Assembly (NCBI GenBank): GCA_949358305.1
Contig: OX442316.1
Coordinates: 15,750,001 to 15,810,000 of the forward strand
DNA from: Strigamia acuminata
Lineage: Eukaryota > Arthropoda > Chilopoda > Geophilomorpha > Linotaeniidae
DNA length: 60,000 nucleotides
Direction of reading: 5' to 3'
Position numbers and translations under genes: made by a program. Numbering within the stretch: position 1 is the stretch's first letter; each line of letters starts with the position of its first letter. The notes beneath the pieces were generated by a model that did no database searches, had not been told where the DNA came from, and was given only the letters and a program-made list of their open reading frames with translations. Positions 45,104 to 57,200 of this stretch are shown piece after piece.

Positions 45104-46830
45104 ATCAAAGACTTGCAAAACCTTTATTCTTCTCCCTTTTGCCGACACAAATCGGTCTCCAAATGGCGGCAATTAATTTCCCTAAAAAAAAAAGAAAAAA
45201 TAACGAACAAACAAACAAACAACTTATTAATGGCAAAACATCCATGGTATAATGCCATGCAAATAACATTACGTGTCCTAATCGTGTTTTTTTTTACATT
45301 CTCATGATATAACATTAAGCCAGTATGAAACATACTTCTTCTGAAAAATATTGCAGATTTAAATCGACCTGCAAAAAGAAAAAATCGTGACGCGCGCTTG
45401 AAAACTTTTCATGCCCCAACCCCAACAATTAAAATTCAATTAAAAACATTTCTGCATTCCTTCCATCCAAGTGTGACACATCAAATCATTAAATTGAGCC
45501 TGTAGGAAAAATAATTAAAATTCTTTTCAAATTTTAGTAATCAACAAGTATTTCTTAATTCGTATTCACAGAAATTTTTCTAATTTACCAACTTAGTTGA
45601 CAATGGTTGCTGCTGTTCTAGATCGCTACGTCACGTTTTGCTGCTCTTCTTCCTACAATGCAGTCTTGTTCTTATTTCCTGTCTTACGATCGGACTTACA
45701 ACCAGTAGTTACGTCACTTCCGGGTAACAAATCATAATATCGCTGGAAAGAGAAAAAAATAAACATAAATAAACCAACAATTTATTAATGTCAAATTAAA
45801 AACATTTGAGAAAAATCGTGACAAGTATGGCCGTGCAGGAACTCTACATAAAGAAAGGATGCCTCAAATCTGTAAGAAAAATAAATTTCTTTTGCAATTT
45901 TAGTATTCATAAGCCTTATTTCACATTTAATTCGAAGCAAAATATTATTTACCCAAGTGTGTGTGCTGATGAACACACTCAGCCGCCATTTGTTCGAATT
46001 ACTAAGTTTCTTGAAAATTAAAAATTAAAAATACCAAAATCCATTAAGGAATTTCCTAAAATATTGATAAATTTGAAAAGTGCATTTACCAATCTACATT
46101 TTGAAGCTCAGGAAACTTTATTCCTCATCAAGGCGAGGAGAGATTCGATTTCACCGTGGTCCGCCTTCTGTTAGAAAAAAAAAACTAAAAATGCCAAAAA
46201 TCGTTAAAAATCTTAATTGTAGTTTAAGATAAACAAACTAGAATTCCCACCTCGAACAAGTAGATGGCTGAAGATTAATTCTAAATATACCACCCAATGG
46301 TTGCCATTGTCATCGTCATCGCGTCAGACTACATACTGTTCTACTTCCCACAATGCAATCTGATTCTTACCTGCGGTCGCTGTGATTGGCTCAGAACTAA
46401 GCCACTTCTCCGCAAGTGCATGATCTTTCCCATCAAGACTAGGAGATTATGAACTTTATGTTATTATTATTATTATTACTAACCCCAACTGCCATGTTTG
46501 AATTCAGGCATCTTTTACTGTGCTTTTCAAAAATATTAAAATATGGCTGATTCATTAAATTATTTCCAAAAATTTGTTAAATTTGGAAAATGTACTTACC
46601 AATGTGTATTTTGAACATCTAGGAACTTCATTTCCCATCTTGAAGTTGTGGATGGCTCAGAATCAAATCTCTAAAAAAAAGAAATTTCATAATTCCTTAA
46701 ATTATTCTGCTGTAAATAGTTAATTTTGGAATCTTTTCTAATCTTAAATTTTGTTTAAAATAAGCAAATTGTATTTCCCACCTCGGAATGCTGGAGATAT
46801 TTCTAAATATACCACCCAAATTTTTCTCGT
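45104..46830. repeat. Diverged ~0.5-kb duplicons
   Basis: Segments carrying cccacctcg, ggatggctgaagattaatt and ccaatggttgc plus cacaatgcaatctgattctt recur at about 45600, 46250 and 46780, and again at 51055 and 51570. They are too decayed to set exact borders. No gene supported. Confidence 0.55.
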
Positions 46831-46834
46831 GGGA

Positions 46835-47125
46835 ATTTTACGAGAAAAATTGGGAATTTTACGAGAAAAATTGGGAATTTTACGAGAAAAATTGGGAATT
46901 TTACGAGAAAAATTGGGAATTTTACGAGAAAAATTGGGAATTTTACGAGAAAAATTGGGAATTTTACGAGAAAAATTGGAAATTTTACGAGAAAAATTGG
47001 AAATTTTACGAGAAAAATTGGAAATTTTACGAGAAAAATTGGAAATTTTACGAGAAAAATTGGAAATTTTACGAGAAAAATTGGGAATTTTACGAGAAAA
47101 ATTGGGAATTTTACGAGAAAAATTA
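46835..47125. repeat. 21-bp minisatellite, nearly perfect
   Basis: Fourteen copies of attttacgagaaaaattggg (plus one base). The only common change is ggg to gga, in a block of consecutive copies. The 7-codon period opens all frames (for example LGILREK on plus and KFPIFLV on minus). Confidence 0.92.
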
Positions 47126-47760
47126 GGAATGTTTCTTGCAATTCTAATCGGGCTGGGAGTTTTGGTTGAATAAAATTTTTTTAAAAAATCAATATTTCAA
47201 TTTTTTCGAATTTAATCATCTTTTCGTGTTTTTACGTCGATTAAACCTGATATTACAATTTCTACATAGACTAAGCCCTATTATTACAAGATTTAACACT
47301 GTTTAATCCCGATAATACACGTTTTACGTTGTCAGACGACAGTTTTCAGTTAACACTAAATGCTTCACTGCATCAAAATTAACAAATATCGCATGTTTCT
47401 ACTTTTAATATTTTTTTTTGGTTTAACTTTGAAAAAGTTTACTTTAAAATAATGTGAAACTATTATTAAAGGTATTTCAAAACTTTACAAAATTTTTTTA
47501 ATAACTTATTATAAAAACGTGTGAACTCATGTAAAATTCGGATAGTATAATGCAAAAACGTCTAAAATCGTGCTATACCAAGTTCAAACAGTGTAAAATC
47601 GTGCTATATCTTGTTCAAACAGTGTAAAATCGTGCTATATCTTGTTCAAACAGTGTAAGAATGCTCAAAAACATAACAAAATGATTAAAATCAAAAACAA
47701 AATTGACAAAACTTTAAGACGTATTAAAAACGGGAGGACACCACGTTAAACCAGTTGTAA
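47126..47760. repeat. Duplicon A (paralogue of 49300-49785), with a 31-bp tandem
   Basis: Shares attctaatcgggctgg, ttacgttgtcagacgaca, gatgcttcactgcatca-type blocks and cgggaggacaccac with 49300-49785. Contains three copies of taaaatcgtgctatatcttg plus ttcaaacagtg at 47575-47660. It ends in a single TTAA at the site that is occupied by a transposon in the other copy. Confidence 0.7.
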
Positions 47761-47969
47761 AAAAAAAAATTTTTTTTGAAAATTTATTATTCATAAGTAA
47801 TGTCTTAATTTACATTTAATTTGAGGCAAAATTTATTCACCCAAGTATATGTGCTCATGAACAGACTCCTTCGAATTCAGCAAGTTTCGTAAAAAAAAAT
47901 TAAAAATATTAAAATACATTAAATCATTTCCTAAAAACCTCAATAACACACGTTTTTAAATTTTTCTAC

Positions 47970-48833
47970 CGGGTGGCCCACATAAAACCGGCCCGACAAT
48001 ACAAGGAGGGTTACAAAGGGTGACTCAAAAAAATGTATACACACGCAAAATTAAATATACATTAATCATTAGCTGTGTAATGAACGTTTCTATTGCAGTT
48101 TTTTTCCGCTCTTTCGTTTGGTGTTTAGTGTTTGACGATCCGAGCTTTCGTTCTCGAGATATTTTCATTTTGCATCAATTTTTGTCCGAATTTTCCATGT
48201 TTGATGGCACTAGTTAGCTTGAATTTTAGATTTTGTGGTAATTGAGTGGATTTCTTCAGCAGTACCGGTACCGGTACAGGTACACAGTATTTTTCGAAAA
48301 ATGCCGCAATTTGTGGGACTGGTACGGTACCTGTAAAACGTTTCTGGTACCGTATGACTTTACTAAAGAAAAATCTCAATAATGTAGCAAAATCTCACAA
48401 AATCAAGCAAAATCAAGCAAAATCAAGCAAAATCAAACAAAATTTCAAAAATGTAGCAAAATCTCACAAAATCAAGCACAATCTCACAAAATCAAGCAAA
48501 ATCTCGTAATAAGAAATCCATAAAAGTACCATTAAAGAGATTCAAAAAGTATCACAAAATTCAGGAATGACTAGGGCAATCAAACTTGGTGAATTCAAAC
48601 AATGATTGATTAAAATCGCAAATATCTCGAGAACAAAAGCTCGGATCGTCAAAAGCTAAATGCCAAACGGAAGAGCAGAACAATTTGCACTAGAAACGTT
48701 AATTAAACAACCCTGCCCACAGATAATGATTTATGTATATTTAATTTTGTGCGTGTATACATTTTTTTGAGCCACCCTTCGTAACCCTTCTTGTATATGT
48801 ATTGTCGGGCCGGTTTTATGTGGGCCACCCGGT
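47970..48833. mobile_element. Complete CCGGGTGG-terminus palindromic element, TA target
   Basis: CCGGGTGGCCCACATAAAAC at the left end is mirrored by GTTTTATGTGGGCCACCCGG-type sequence at the right (terminal repeats of ~80 bp with small differences, imperfect palindrome further in). TA flanks both sides. Internal features are a ctcgagaa block near each shoulder, caaaatctcacaaaatcaag tandems at 48380-48510, and an accggtaccggt-rich centre at 48258-48350. No transposase. Partial copies lie at 3080-3305 and 9871-10303. Confidence 0.8.
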
Positions 48834-49299
48834 ACATTCCTTCCAAACAAGTACGTATCGCCATGCAGGATCACTACATAAAGAAGGGGCGCCTCAAATC
48901 TTTACAATGAGCTTGTGGAAAAAATAAATCTCTTTTAAAATTTTAATATTCAACCAGCACATCTTAATTCGTATTGAATTTGAGACGGAATTTACCTCGA
49001 TTTATAAAGTGATTAAGTTGTAAATACAGTAATGAATTTTTTAAGATTTACTTACACAAGTGTGTGTTTGTGCATTTCCTCGTCGAACTCGAACATGATG
49101 TCGACGAAGGCCAATTGTGGTGTCATTATTGCGGCTGTATAATTGGATATTTAATCTGAAATAAAGAGGAAAGCAAATTAAATACATAATTTACACAAAA
49201 ATATTTAAAATAATAAATTTTCAAAGGAAAATATATATTGTTATTAATATTTTTCTTATTTTTACTTGTCTCCCCCATTATTCATGTAAAATTCCAAAT
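48834..49299. other. Non-coding stretch between duplicons
   Basis: Short matches to the 45.8-kb duplicons (aagaagg and gcctcaaatct strings). No gene supported. Confidence 0.4.
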
Positions 49300-49782
49300 T
49301 GTTCTTGCAATTCTAATCGGGCTGGAAGTTTTACTTGTAGGTGAATAAAAGTTTTCAAAAAAATCAATTTTTTAATTTTTTTTCGTGCTTTTACAACTGT
49401 TTAAACCTCAATAACACGCGTTTTTAAACTTTTTACGTTGTCAGACGACAGCTGTCAGTTAACACTAGATGCTTCACTGCATCACAAATTAAAAAATACG
49501 CATATGATGTTTTTACTCTTAATATTTTTTTTTTGGTTTAACTTTGAAAAGGTTTACTTTAAAATAATGTGAAACTATTGTTAAAGGTATTTCAATACTT
49601 TTCAAGAATTTTTTAATAAATTATTATAAAAACGTGTGAACTCATGTAAAATTCGGATAGAATAAAAATCGTGCTATATCGGGTTCAAACAGTGTAAGAA
49701 TGCTCAAAAACATGACAAAATGATTAAAGTCGAAAGAAAAAAATCGAAAAAATTTATTATAAACGGGAGGACACCACATTAA
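49300..49782. repeat. Duplicon B (paralogue of 47126-47760)
   Basis: Co-linear with duplicon A over about 480 bp with moderate divergence. It lacks the expanded copies of the 31-bp tandem and carries a transposon at the TTAA where duplicon A is empty. Confidence 0.7.
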
Positions 49783-50427
49783 CACTAGAACTGCCGAAAT
49801 ATCCCACTACCTAGAACTGCCGGAACGGGTCAAAATGACCCGTTTTAATAACTTGAACAATACGTACACATAACGTGCACAAAATGTGCACTAATCGTGC
49901 AAAATACATAAACAATACGTGTATACAACGTTTTGGCATCAAAATGATTCAGTAACACTCGAAATATGCAAAGAAAATAGCAAAACAAAAATTGATGGTT
50001 TTTATAAAACCTGATAAAATAAAAAACGGAAATTTAATTTTATCAGGTTTTATAAAAACTATCAATTTTTGTTTTGCTATTTTTTTCGCATGTTTCGTCT
50101 GTTATTGAACCAATTTGATGCCAAAACGTTGTATACACATATTGTTTATGTATTTTGCACGATTTATGCACGTTTTGTGCACGTTTTGTGTACGCATTGT
50201 TCAAGTTATTAAAACGAGTCATTTTGACCCGTTCCGGCAGTTCTAGGTCAATTGTATTTTTTTTCATTTTTTCTTTGGAAAAATGCCATGTTCTCTGATT
50301 TATGATGTAAACCATCATAAATTAGTAAAAGTCAAAAAATAACAGCATTGTAAACCCATTGGGTTTATTGCTACAGCTGTTTGAAACTGCCAGACGGGTC
50401 AAAATGACCCCTCTGGCAGTTCTAGTG
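49783..50427. mobile_element. 645-bp piggyBac-like foldback element, TTAA target
   Basis: Ends CACTAGAACTGCC (49783) and GGCAGTTCTAGTG (ending 50427) are perfect inverses, flanked by TTAA at 49779-49782 and 50428-50431. A second inner pair, ctagaactgccggaacgggt and its complement ending near 50248, bounds an almost complete palindrome of about 425 bp whose centre is near 50030. The symmetric motif gggtcaaaatgaccc occurs next to the ends. No coding capacity. The TTAA target indicates the piggyBac group. Confidence 0.82.
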
Positions 50428-50435
50428 TTAAACTA

Positions 50436-50758
50436 TAGTTCGCGCACAGTATCTTGATGCTAAATTCGTACTGCGCATCCCATTCTGCGCAGACGATTTT
50501 CTAATTCCAGAAGTTATTTAGCAGTATTAAGCCTAATATTAGGCCTAATAATGCTAAAATAAAGTAAATAAAAACAATAAACTCATATTTAAAAGTAATT
50601 TACAACTTAGTATCAAAATATTTTTGTTTATTTACCTTGTTTTCGCATCATTAGGCCTAATATTAGGCTTAATACTGCAATATAACTGGAAATAGAAAAT
50701 CGTCTGCGCATACTGCCGCGTACGAATTTAGCATCAAGATACCGTGCACGAACTGTAG
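50436..50758. mobile_element. ~320-bp palindromic MITE
   Basis: Left TATAGTTCGCGCACAGTATC is mirrored at the right by gataccgtgcacgaactgta. The arms continue through cagacgattttctaattcc and the perfect inner palindrome taagcctaatattaggccta. A decayed half copy lies at 51692-51830. A TA target is possible but one side is ambiguous. Confidence 0.65.
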
Positions 50759-51830
50759 TAGGGAAAAAAATAAATTTCTTTTGAAAATTTATTATTCATA
50801 AGTAATATCTGAGGCAAAATTTATTTACCCAAGTATAATTTGAAGCTCAGGAAATCTGATTTCTCATCAAGGCGGAGTGGATGGCTCCGAATCGAGTTGT
50901 TAATAATGGCGGCGAGATTCGATTTCAGCGTGGGCCTTCTGTTCAAAAGAAAAAAACGAAATATGTCAAAATTCGTTAAATTATTCCGCTGTTTTTAAAC
51001 TATTCTGAAACATTTACAATCTTAAAAATAATTTAAGATAAACTAACTCAAATTCCCACCTCGAAACGATTGGATGGCTGATGATTAAATCTAAATATAC
51101 AGGCCAATGGTTGCTGCTGTCCCATCGCGTCAGAACACATACTGTCCTCCTTCCCACAATGCAATCTGATTCTTACTGTGCATGTGCGTGGATTTCTCCA
51201 TCAAGGCTTGATATTATTATTACGAACCCCAATTCAAATTGTTTGAATTCACTCATTTTTTAAAATGCCTTTTATAAAAATTAAAAATATTACTGATTTC
51301 TTAAATCATTTCCTAAAATGTTGTTAAATTTGAAAATTGTACATACCAAAGGATTTTTTGAAGCCCAGGTTGTCAGGAAACCTTATTTTCCATCAAGGCG
51401 TATGATTCGGATTGAGTTGTTAACAATGGTGGCGAAAATTTTACCGTGGTCGGCCTTCTATGAAAAAAAAAACTAAAAATGCCAAAATTCGTTTAATTAT
51501 TCTGCTGTTTTTCGACAATTCTGAAACATTTACAATCTTAAATATATACAGACATAAACAAACTCAAATTCCCACCTCGAAACGATTGGATGGCTGAAGA
51601 TTAATTCCAAATATATCGGCCAATGGTTGCTGCTGTTAGCCATCGCATCAGGCAGTCTGAGCTTTACTGTGCATGTGCGTGACCTGCTCCGAGGCTATAG
51701 TCCGTGCACGGTATCTTGATGCTAAATTCATACTGTGCATCCTATTCTGCGCAGACGATTTTCTAATTCCAGTTGTTATTTAGCAGTATTAAGCCTAATA
51801 TTAGGTCTCATAATGCTAAAATGAAAGTAA
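50759..51830. repeat. Diverged ~0.5-kb duplicons and a half MITE
   Basis: Two successive copies of the cccacctcgaaacgattgga block (about 51056 and 51573, period ~515 bp), related to 46.2-46.8 kb. From 51692 the left half of the palindromic MITE of 50436-50758 follows. Confidence 0.65.
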
Positions 51831-54260
51831 TTAAAAACATCTGCCGCCCTTCTCCTGTGCTCGTTTCAAGCTACCCAATTTTCTTCGCTGCATTGCATGT
51901 CACTCGTTGCAGGTCTTGGCAGCTCTTTAAACAGTTTCCAGGCTGTTTTGTTTATCTCACCAAACAAACCGCAATCTGCCACTTTTCTACTCCTGTTTAC
52001 CACGATTTATTTCATCTTTTTTGTTTATACATGACACAATACTGACAACATATTAATATTTTATTTACATGTCACAAATCCAAACGTGATTCCATGTTTC
52101 TTACTACATGACATTTACAAATTACCGTATTTTCATGGCGCTACAGTGCGGACGTTAACAAACATTAATACAGAAACTACGAGCCTCTTTGGTTTCTCCT
52201 TATGACGTTAAAAATATACATAATATATAGTCCGTAAACCGTTCGAACAGCTGTACAAAACAAATAGTTCTACATCTTGTCAGAAGCTATATGAAAATTC
52301 GTATAACTTAGAATATTGACTTTCGTATCTGTTGACACGCAATAGCGCTTCTAGTTCGTGGTTGTGCGTGATTCCAAATGCAGTAAGCTTGAATAAGCTC
52401 TGAAACCTTCAAAGAAATGGACTATGGAGGCACATGATGTTACAAATATTAAATGGTCAAGAAATATTCATACCTGCGTCTCTTTTTTCAAACATTCTTG
52501 GAAATATGCTTTTGTCGAGCTGCGGCACGAACAATATTCCCATAACACTTCCCATCAAAATTCTTTTGATGCACAAAAATAGTCCAGTAAATATGTTAAA
52601 AAAAAAACACAAAGTACGACGAGATAAAGAATCCTCTCCTAAAAATTAACAAATCATTTTATTTTAATAATTTATTTCATTTAATATTACTTTTGAACAC
52701 AGACCTCTTATCCAGAGCTAATGTCTTGCCCTGATCTACCAGGAAGAAAAATCTTATCATTAAATATTGAGTTAATTGTATAAGGATTAAAGCCAAAAAT
52801 AATTAAATTAAATTAAATTACACTAAATGCAACCAGAATCAATCAACTGACCCAACAAATTCACAAAGCTTGACCACGGTGCTCCAAAATGCGAACTGAA
52901 TTGGCTGCACGATAATCTCGCCGAGTAAAATAAAAACCGCATTCAGTACAGATCATTGAATAATAAATCCTAAAAAGTATTATTGCATACTTAATAATTG
53001 GCATTTTAATGCAAGGATATGCAAAAACCTGCTATAAGATAAGCTATACTTGGTATCCTCCATATTGGATAGCTGATTTCTTGAAGAAAACATGCAGAAA
53101 AATAGAAATTTTAATTTTATTTGACACCAGAATGAATTGATAATAGGAAAGCGTGACTCTCGCTAAAACGTCAATCACGTCTCTTATGAATCCGTAAAAC
53201 GTTACTATTGAAATCTGAAATTGAAAACCATCTCAAGTTTCTATAAAAATTGTATTTTTTCTCAGTTTCTACACGAGTGATGACCAGAAATTTAATTGAA
53301 GCCTAACTGCTTTTGTTATGAGTGATTAGTGTAGGTTACGCGATTCGAAGAGATTTATTTTCCAGGAGTCCGGAATTATCTAAATAAAGGACGATGCCGT
53401 TAAGAAAACAACATTTCTGCTTTACATATCGTAGGAACTTAGGTGCCCATACAATTACTGGAAAAAATAAAAGCATTTTGTCGTTTTAGAACCATAAGAC
53501 GAAGGCTTATTGGTCGTTGATGCAAAAATATTGCAAATTTAGCGAACATTGCTTCGCTATGGAAAGGACGATGCAATTTTTAAATTTTGGACATTTCGTC
53601 TCCACATCTACACCTACCGTATTAAACAAAAATTAATCGTTTATTATTAAATTTCAGATTTCATGACTTAAATTGAACTCAAGTACCGTAGATTTTGCTT
53701 CAAGAGATCCAATAAACAGTTCACTTAAATTGAACGATACCAATATTTTTGACAAACTATTTAAATATGCAAAGTTTGTAACATTTTTAAAATTGTTATC
53801 AAAGATGGCGCTTCTCCGCACAATATGGTGCATCTCGTAAAGTATATATTTTATTAAACACTCCAAAGATTAAAATTTTGTTCACAATAAAGAATTACAT
53901 TTGAAAAATACATGACAAGTGTATCATAATGTTTTGGTCCCATAGTTTTGCAGCGTATTAAAAACAATTAGGACAAATTTACTACATTTATCCATTCTCC
54001 TAAAACACCCAATAAATATAAATATTAAATACATATAATGTCAGAATATATGTGAATTTACAGTCTGAAATCAATATTTCAGCAAAAACAAAGAAAAAAA
54101 ATAGAATTTAATACTGTGTTCGTATTTTGGTCCCTTAAAAATTCAATTATTTTAAATAGAAATATAATTTGACAATAAATTCTATTTTAAAAATCACAGA
54201 ATCATGTACGACGAAAATATGTACTCACGACATATGTAAATTTAGTTCAAAAAATCGTAT
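51831..54260. other. Intergenic region downstream of the amino-acid transporter
   Basis: About 2.4 kb of AT-rich unique sequence with only short frames. None has a recognisable domain or paired splice sites. The right end should hold the transporter's 3' UTR (minus strand). No tandem array is present, unlike the preceding 14 kb. Confidence 0.45.
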
Positions 54261-57200
54261 TTAAGGAATGGATTGTAAAGTGCTATCAAATTGGTAAGAC
54301 GAAGTCGTGTTGTCGTCTTTGACACAATACGACATCTCGGCTCCGTGGCTGCACGTGACATAGTCGGAAAAACGGATTATGGTCATGACCAACCCGCAGC
54401 CGGCAACCACGATGCCGAAAACGGCCGTGAAAACAGCCGGGAATTTCTGAGCCGAGTAAATACTGCCGCTTTCGAGCTTCAAGTAAATCAAGCCGGGCAA
54501 GATGTAAGCCAAAGGTACGGCGCACAAGATTCCCTGAAATAACAAATTTGACGTTTCAAAATCTACCACCAGACGGCTTCGTCGTCCGAACACTTGTTTT
54601 TAGATTTTTAACAGAAATCTTTACATATTTGAAAAGATTTTTGATAAAAATTAAAAAAATTTGTCGAAAATTCCTTACATTTAATTCGAGCACTATTCCC
54701 AGGCAATCGGTTGTCATGGAAACGACGACTGTTACCGCCACAATGGCGACGGTAGTGCAGAAATGTAGCGTGTTTGATTGCGGTTTCTTGTACGCGACGA
54801 AGCAAATATTTTCAATCACCTGCAACGATTAATTTAATTAAAGATCTATAGAAAAATAAGTCCAAAATGTTTTGAACCTCTCGGCAAACGAAACACTCGA
54901 TTGGGAAAGTCAACATGACCGTTATAGCGAAGCAAAATCGAGCCACGTTTATGAGATCGTCATTCAGGCAAAAGTTTTCGAGCACGTCGCCTGCAAAAAA
55001 TAATAAATTCGATCAATAATTTGGGATTTATAACGTAACAGTTTATCCGAGGTAGAGAACAGTGAAAAAAGCCACATTTCACGCAAATACTCGAAAATAT
55101 TGAGATTTATTAAACGTCATAGCTCAAGTTGCGCCGTATGACGTCACAAGATCTCATTGGACGGCGCTACCCACTGCGTTATCTCTTATTCTCTACCTCT
55201 CAGCTACCGACCTTGCGACAATCCAGTGAATGTCGCGTATCCAGTAACGCCGAAAATTAATAATAAAATAAACGATGTTAAGATGCTAGCGTGTGTCACT
55301 TTGTTCCATCGGTCCTGAGTAGCGTTTTCCAACGAAGCGTAAAGCAGAAATGCATTATGGTGACACATAAATGCTGAAAATTATTGATAAAAATTGAATT
55401 CCAATTTTAATTTGTCATAATTTGTAATTATTATTATTTTTTTTACCAAAAGCCATAATTCCAATTGACTGCATGACGCCAGCATTCGCAAATTCCCACG
55501 CATTTTCCGTCGGTGGTCTTGTTAGAAATAAAAATAATTATTATTAATATGTACGGTAATTATGTAATTAATGTAAATAGTTACATTTCAGGTCCTAAAG
55601 TGCCGGCTCTGATTAGAAGCGCGATAATAATAAAGAAAATGCAGATGAGGGATGCGAATGACACCTGTAGATTAGATTAGGGTTAAATGTAAATCTACCG
55701 ATTCCAGTACAATTGTGGATGCGTGCTATTCACAACTGTACTGGGAATACGAGCACTATAAGTACAAACTTTGGCAAGTTTAGACATTTTCCTGAGGAGT
55801 GACAATGGAAGGGTGATAATAAGCGTTGATAAAACGACAATGAATTGACGATTGCCTAAAATACTGGTCTGGGGCACTGAAATAATCAAATTTGGTGTTA
55901 TTAAATTTAAATGTTAATCGTTGTTTCAATTTTAAAATTGATTATTGTACATTTGGTAATTCGTAAGAGGATTTTGGTGATTGTGTCGGAAATGATGACA
56001 TTGTAGCTAATCATACCTGAAGAAAAAAGTTTATTTATTATATTATTTATTTTTGGTCGTTTTTTAGAATAATTTCGTAATGATTACCGATTATTGGATA
56101 CACAAACTGCAGAAGTGATAGAATGTAAAAACCTGGTCGTCCAAATGCAGCTTCGACTAAACCCTGAATAAATAAAAATAAATAATAACAATAAATAATT
56201 ATTTCAAAAATAATTTTATTTAAAGATTTCGTACTTGATAACTATTTGTTTGAGACAGATGTCCACTTTTCACCATCAGTATTAATGAATAATCTGCGCG
56301 AAATTTAAAAAAGACAAAAATTAGCGACTTATTTTTGTTTGAAAAATAAAATTTAATAAATAAATAAATAAATTCTAGAAATTCTAACAAGAAAAAATTA
56401 ATTCCAAAAAATACCTGAAGTGACGTTACTTACCTACCGAGTCTTTAAATCACACCGAGCGTACAATTTGATCAGTTTTTATGTTTTTATTTTTAATTCG
56501 TAAAAAAAAAAATAATTTATTGCATAGAAAATGCCGTAAATCGCAAATTAATAAATCTAAAATTTATCTTAATTTTTGAAAACTCCGTATCAAATTACGC
56601 GAGATAACACTAAATATTTAATTTAAATTTATTTTGTTGGTTGTACAAGTTTATGACCGCTTCAAACATATTCGAGCCCACAGTTGTATACACCCACCTG
56701 TAATAAATGCCACTGATATCAGCAGAATTAATCCCAGCCAGAATCCAGACACACTCAGTGCATACGGCATCGCTATTAATAAAATAATTTGAAGAAAAGA
56801 AAATATAATAAATCAAGTCGGCCATTTTTAGATGCGGAATGTGTCAAATGTCAACTCACCGATTACGCCTGAACCAATTATTGAATTTATGTAATTGAAA
56901 CTTGCATAGGGCATCGAACTAACCTCTTCTTCAACTTCACCATCATTTCTCGTATTATCTGTCTAATAATAAAAATTGATTTTTCCTTTTATCTAGGACA
57001 ATTCGGGTCTTACCGAAACCAACTGTTTCGTATCGTCCACAAAAACCGTCTCCCCTTCCGGACTCGTCTAAAAAAAAAACATCAAATTTACAAATTAATG
57101 GTGATTTAGGACAAAAACTTGTTTTTGCCGATAGATATCGCGCAAAAGATGAAATTCCACGCCGGATCGACGCGTTTTGACCTTTCGGAATTCGATCACG

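Noticed and set aside
46751-47173. Overlapping repetitive ORFs on both strands (ILREKLG, FYEKNWE, KFPIFLV repeats)
   Set aside because: Direct consequence of a 21-bp tandem repeat; all frames are open at once.
54991-55211. gaggtagagaa / ttctctacctc inverted repeat in an SLC38-like intron
   Set aside because: Arms of about 11 bp at ~145 bp distance are too short to call an element without further copies.
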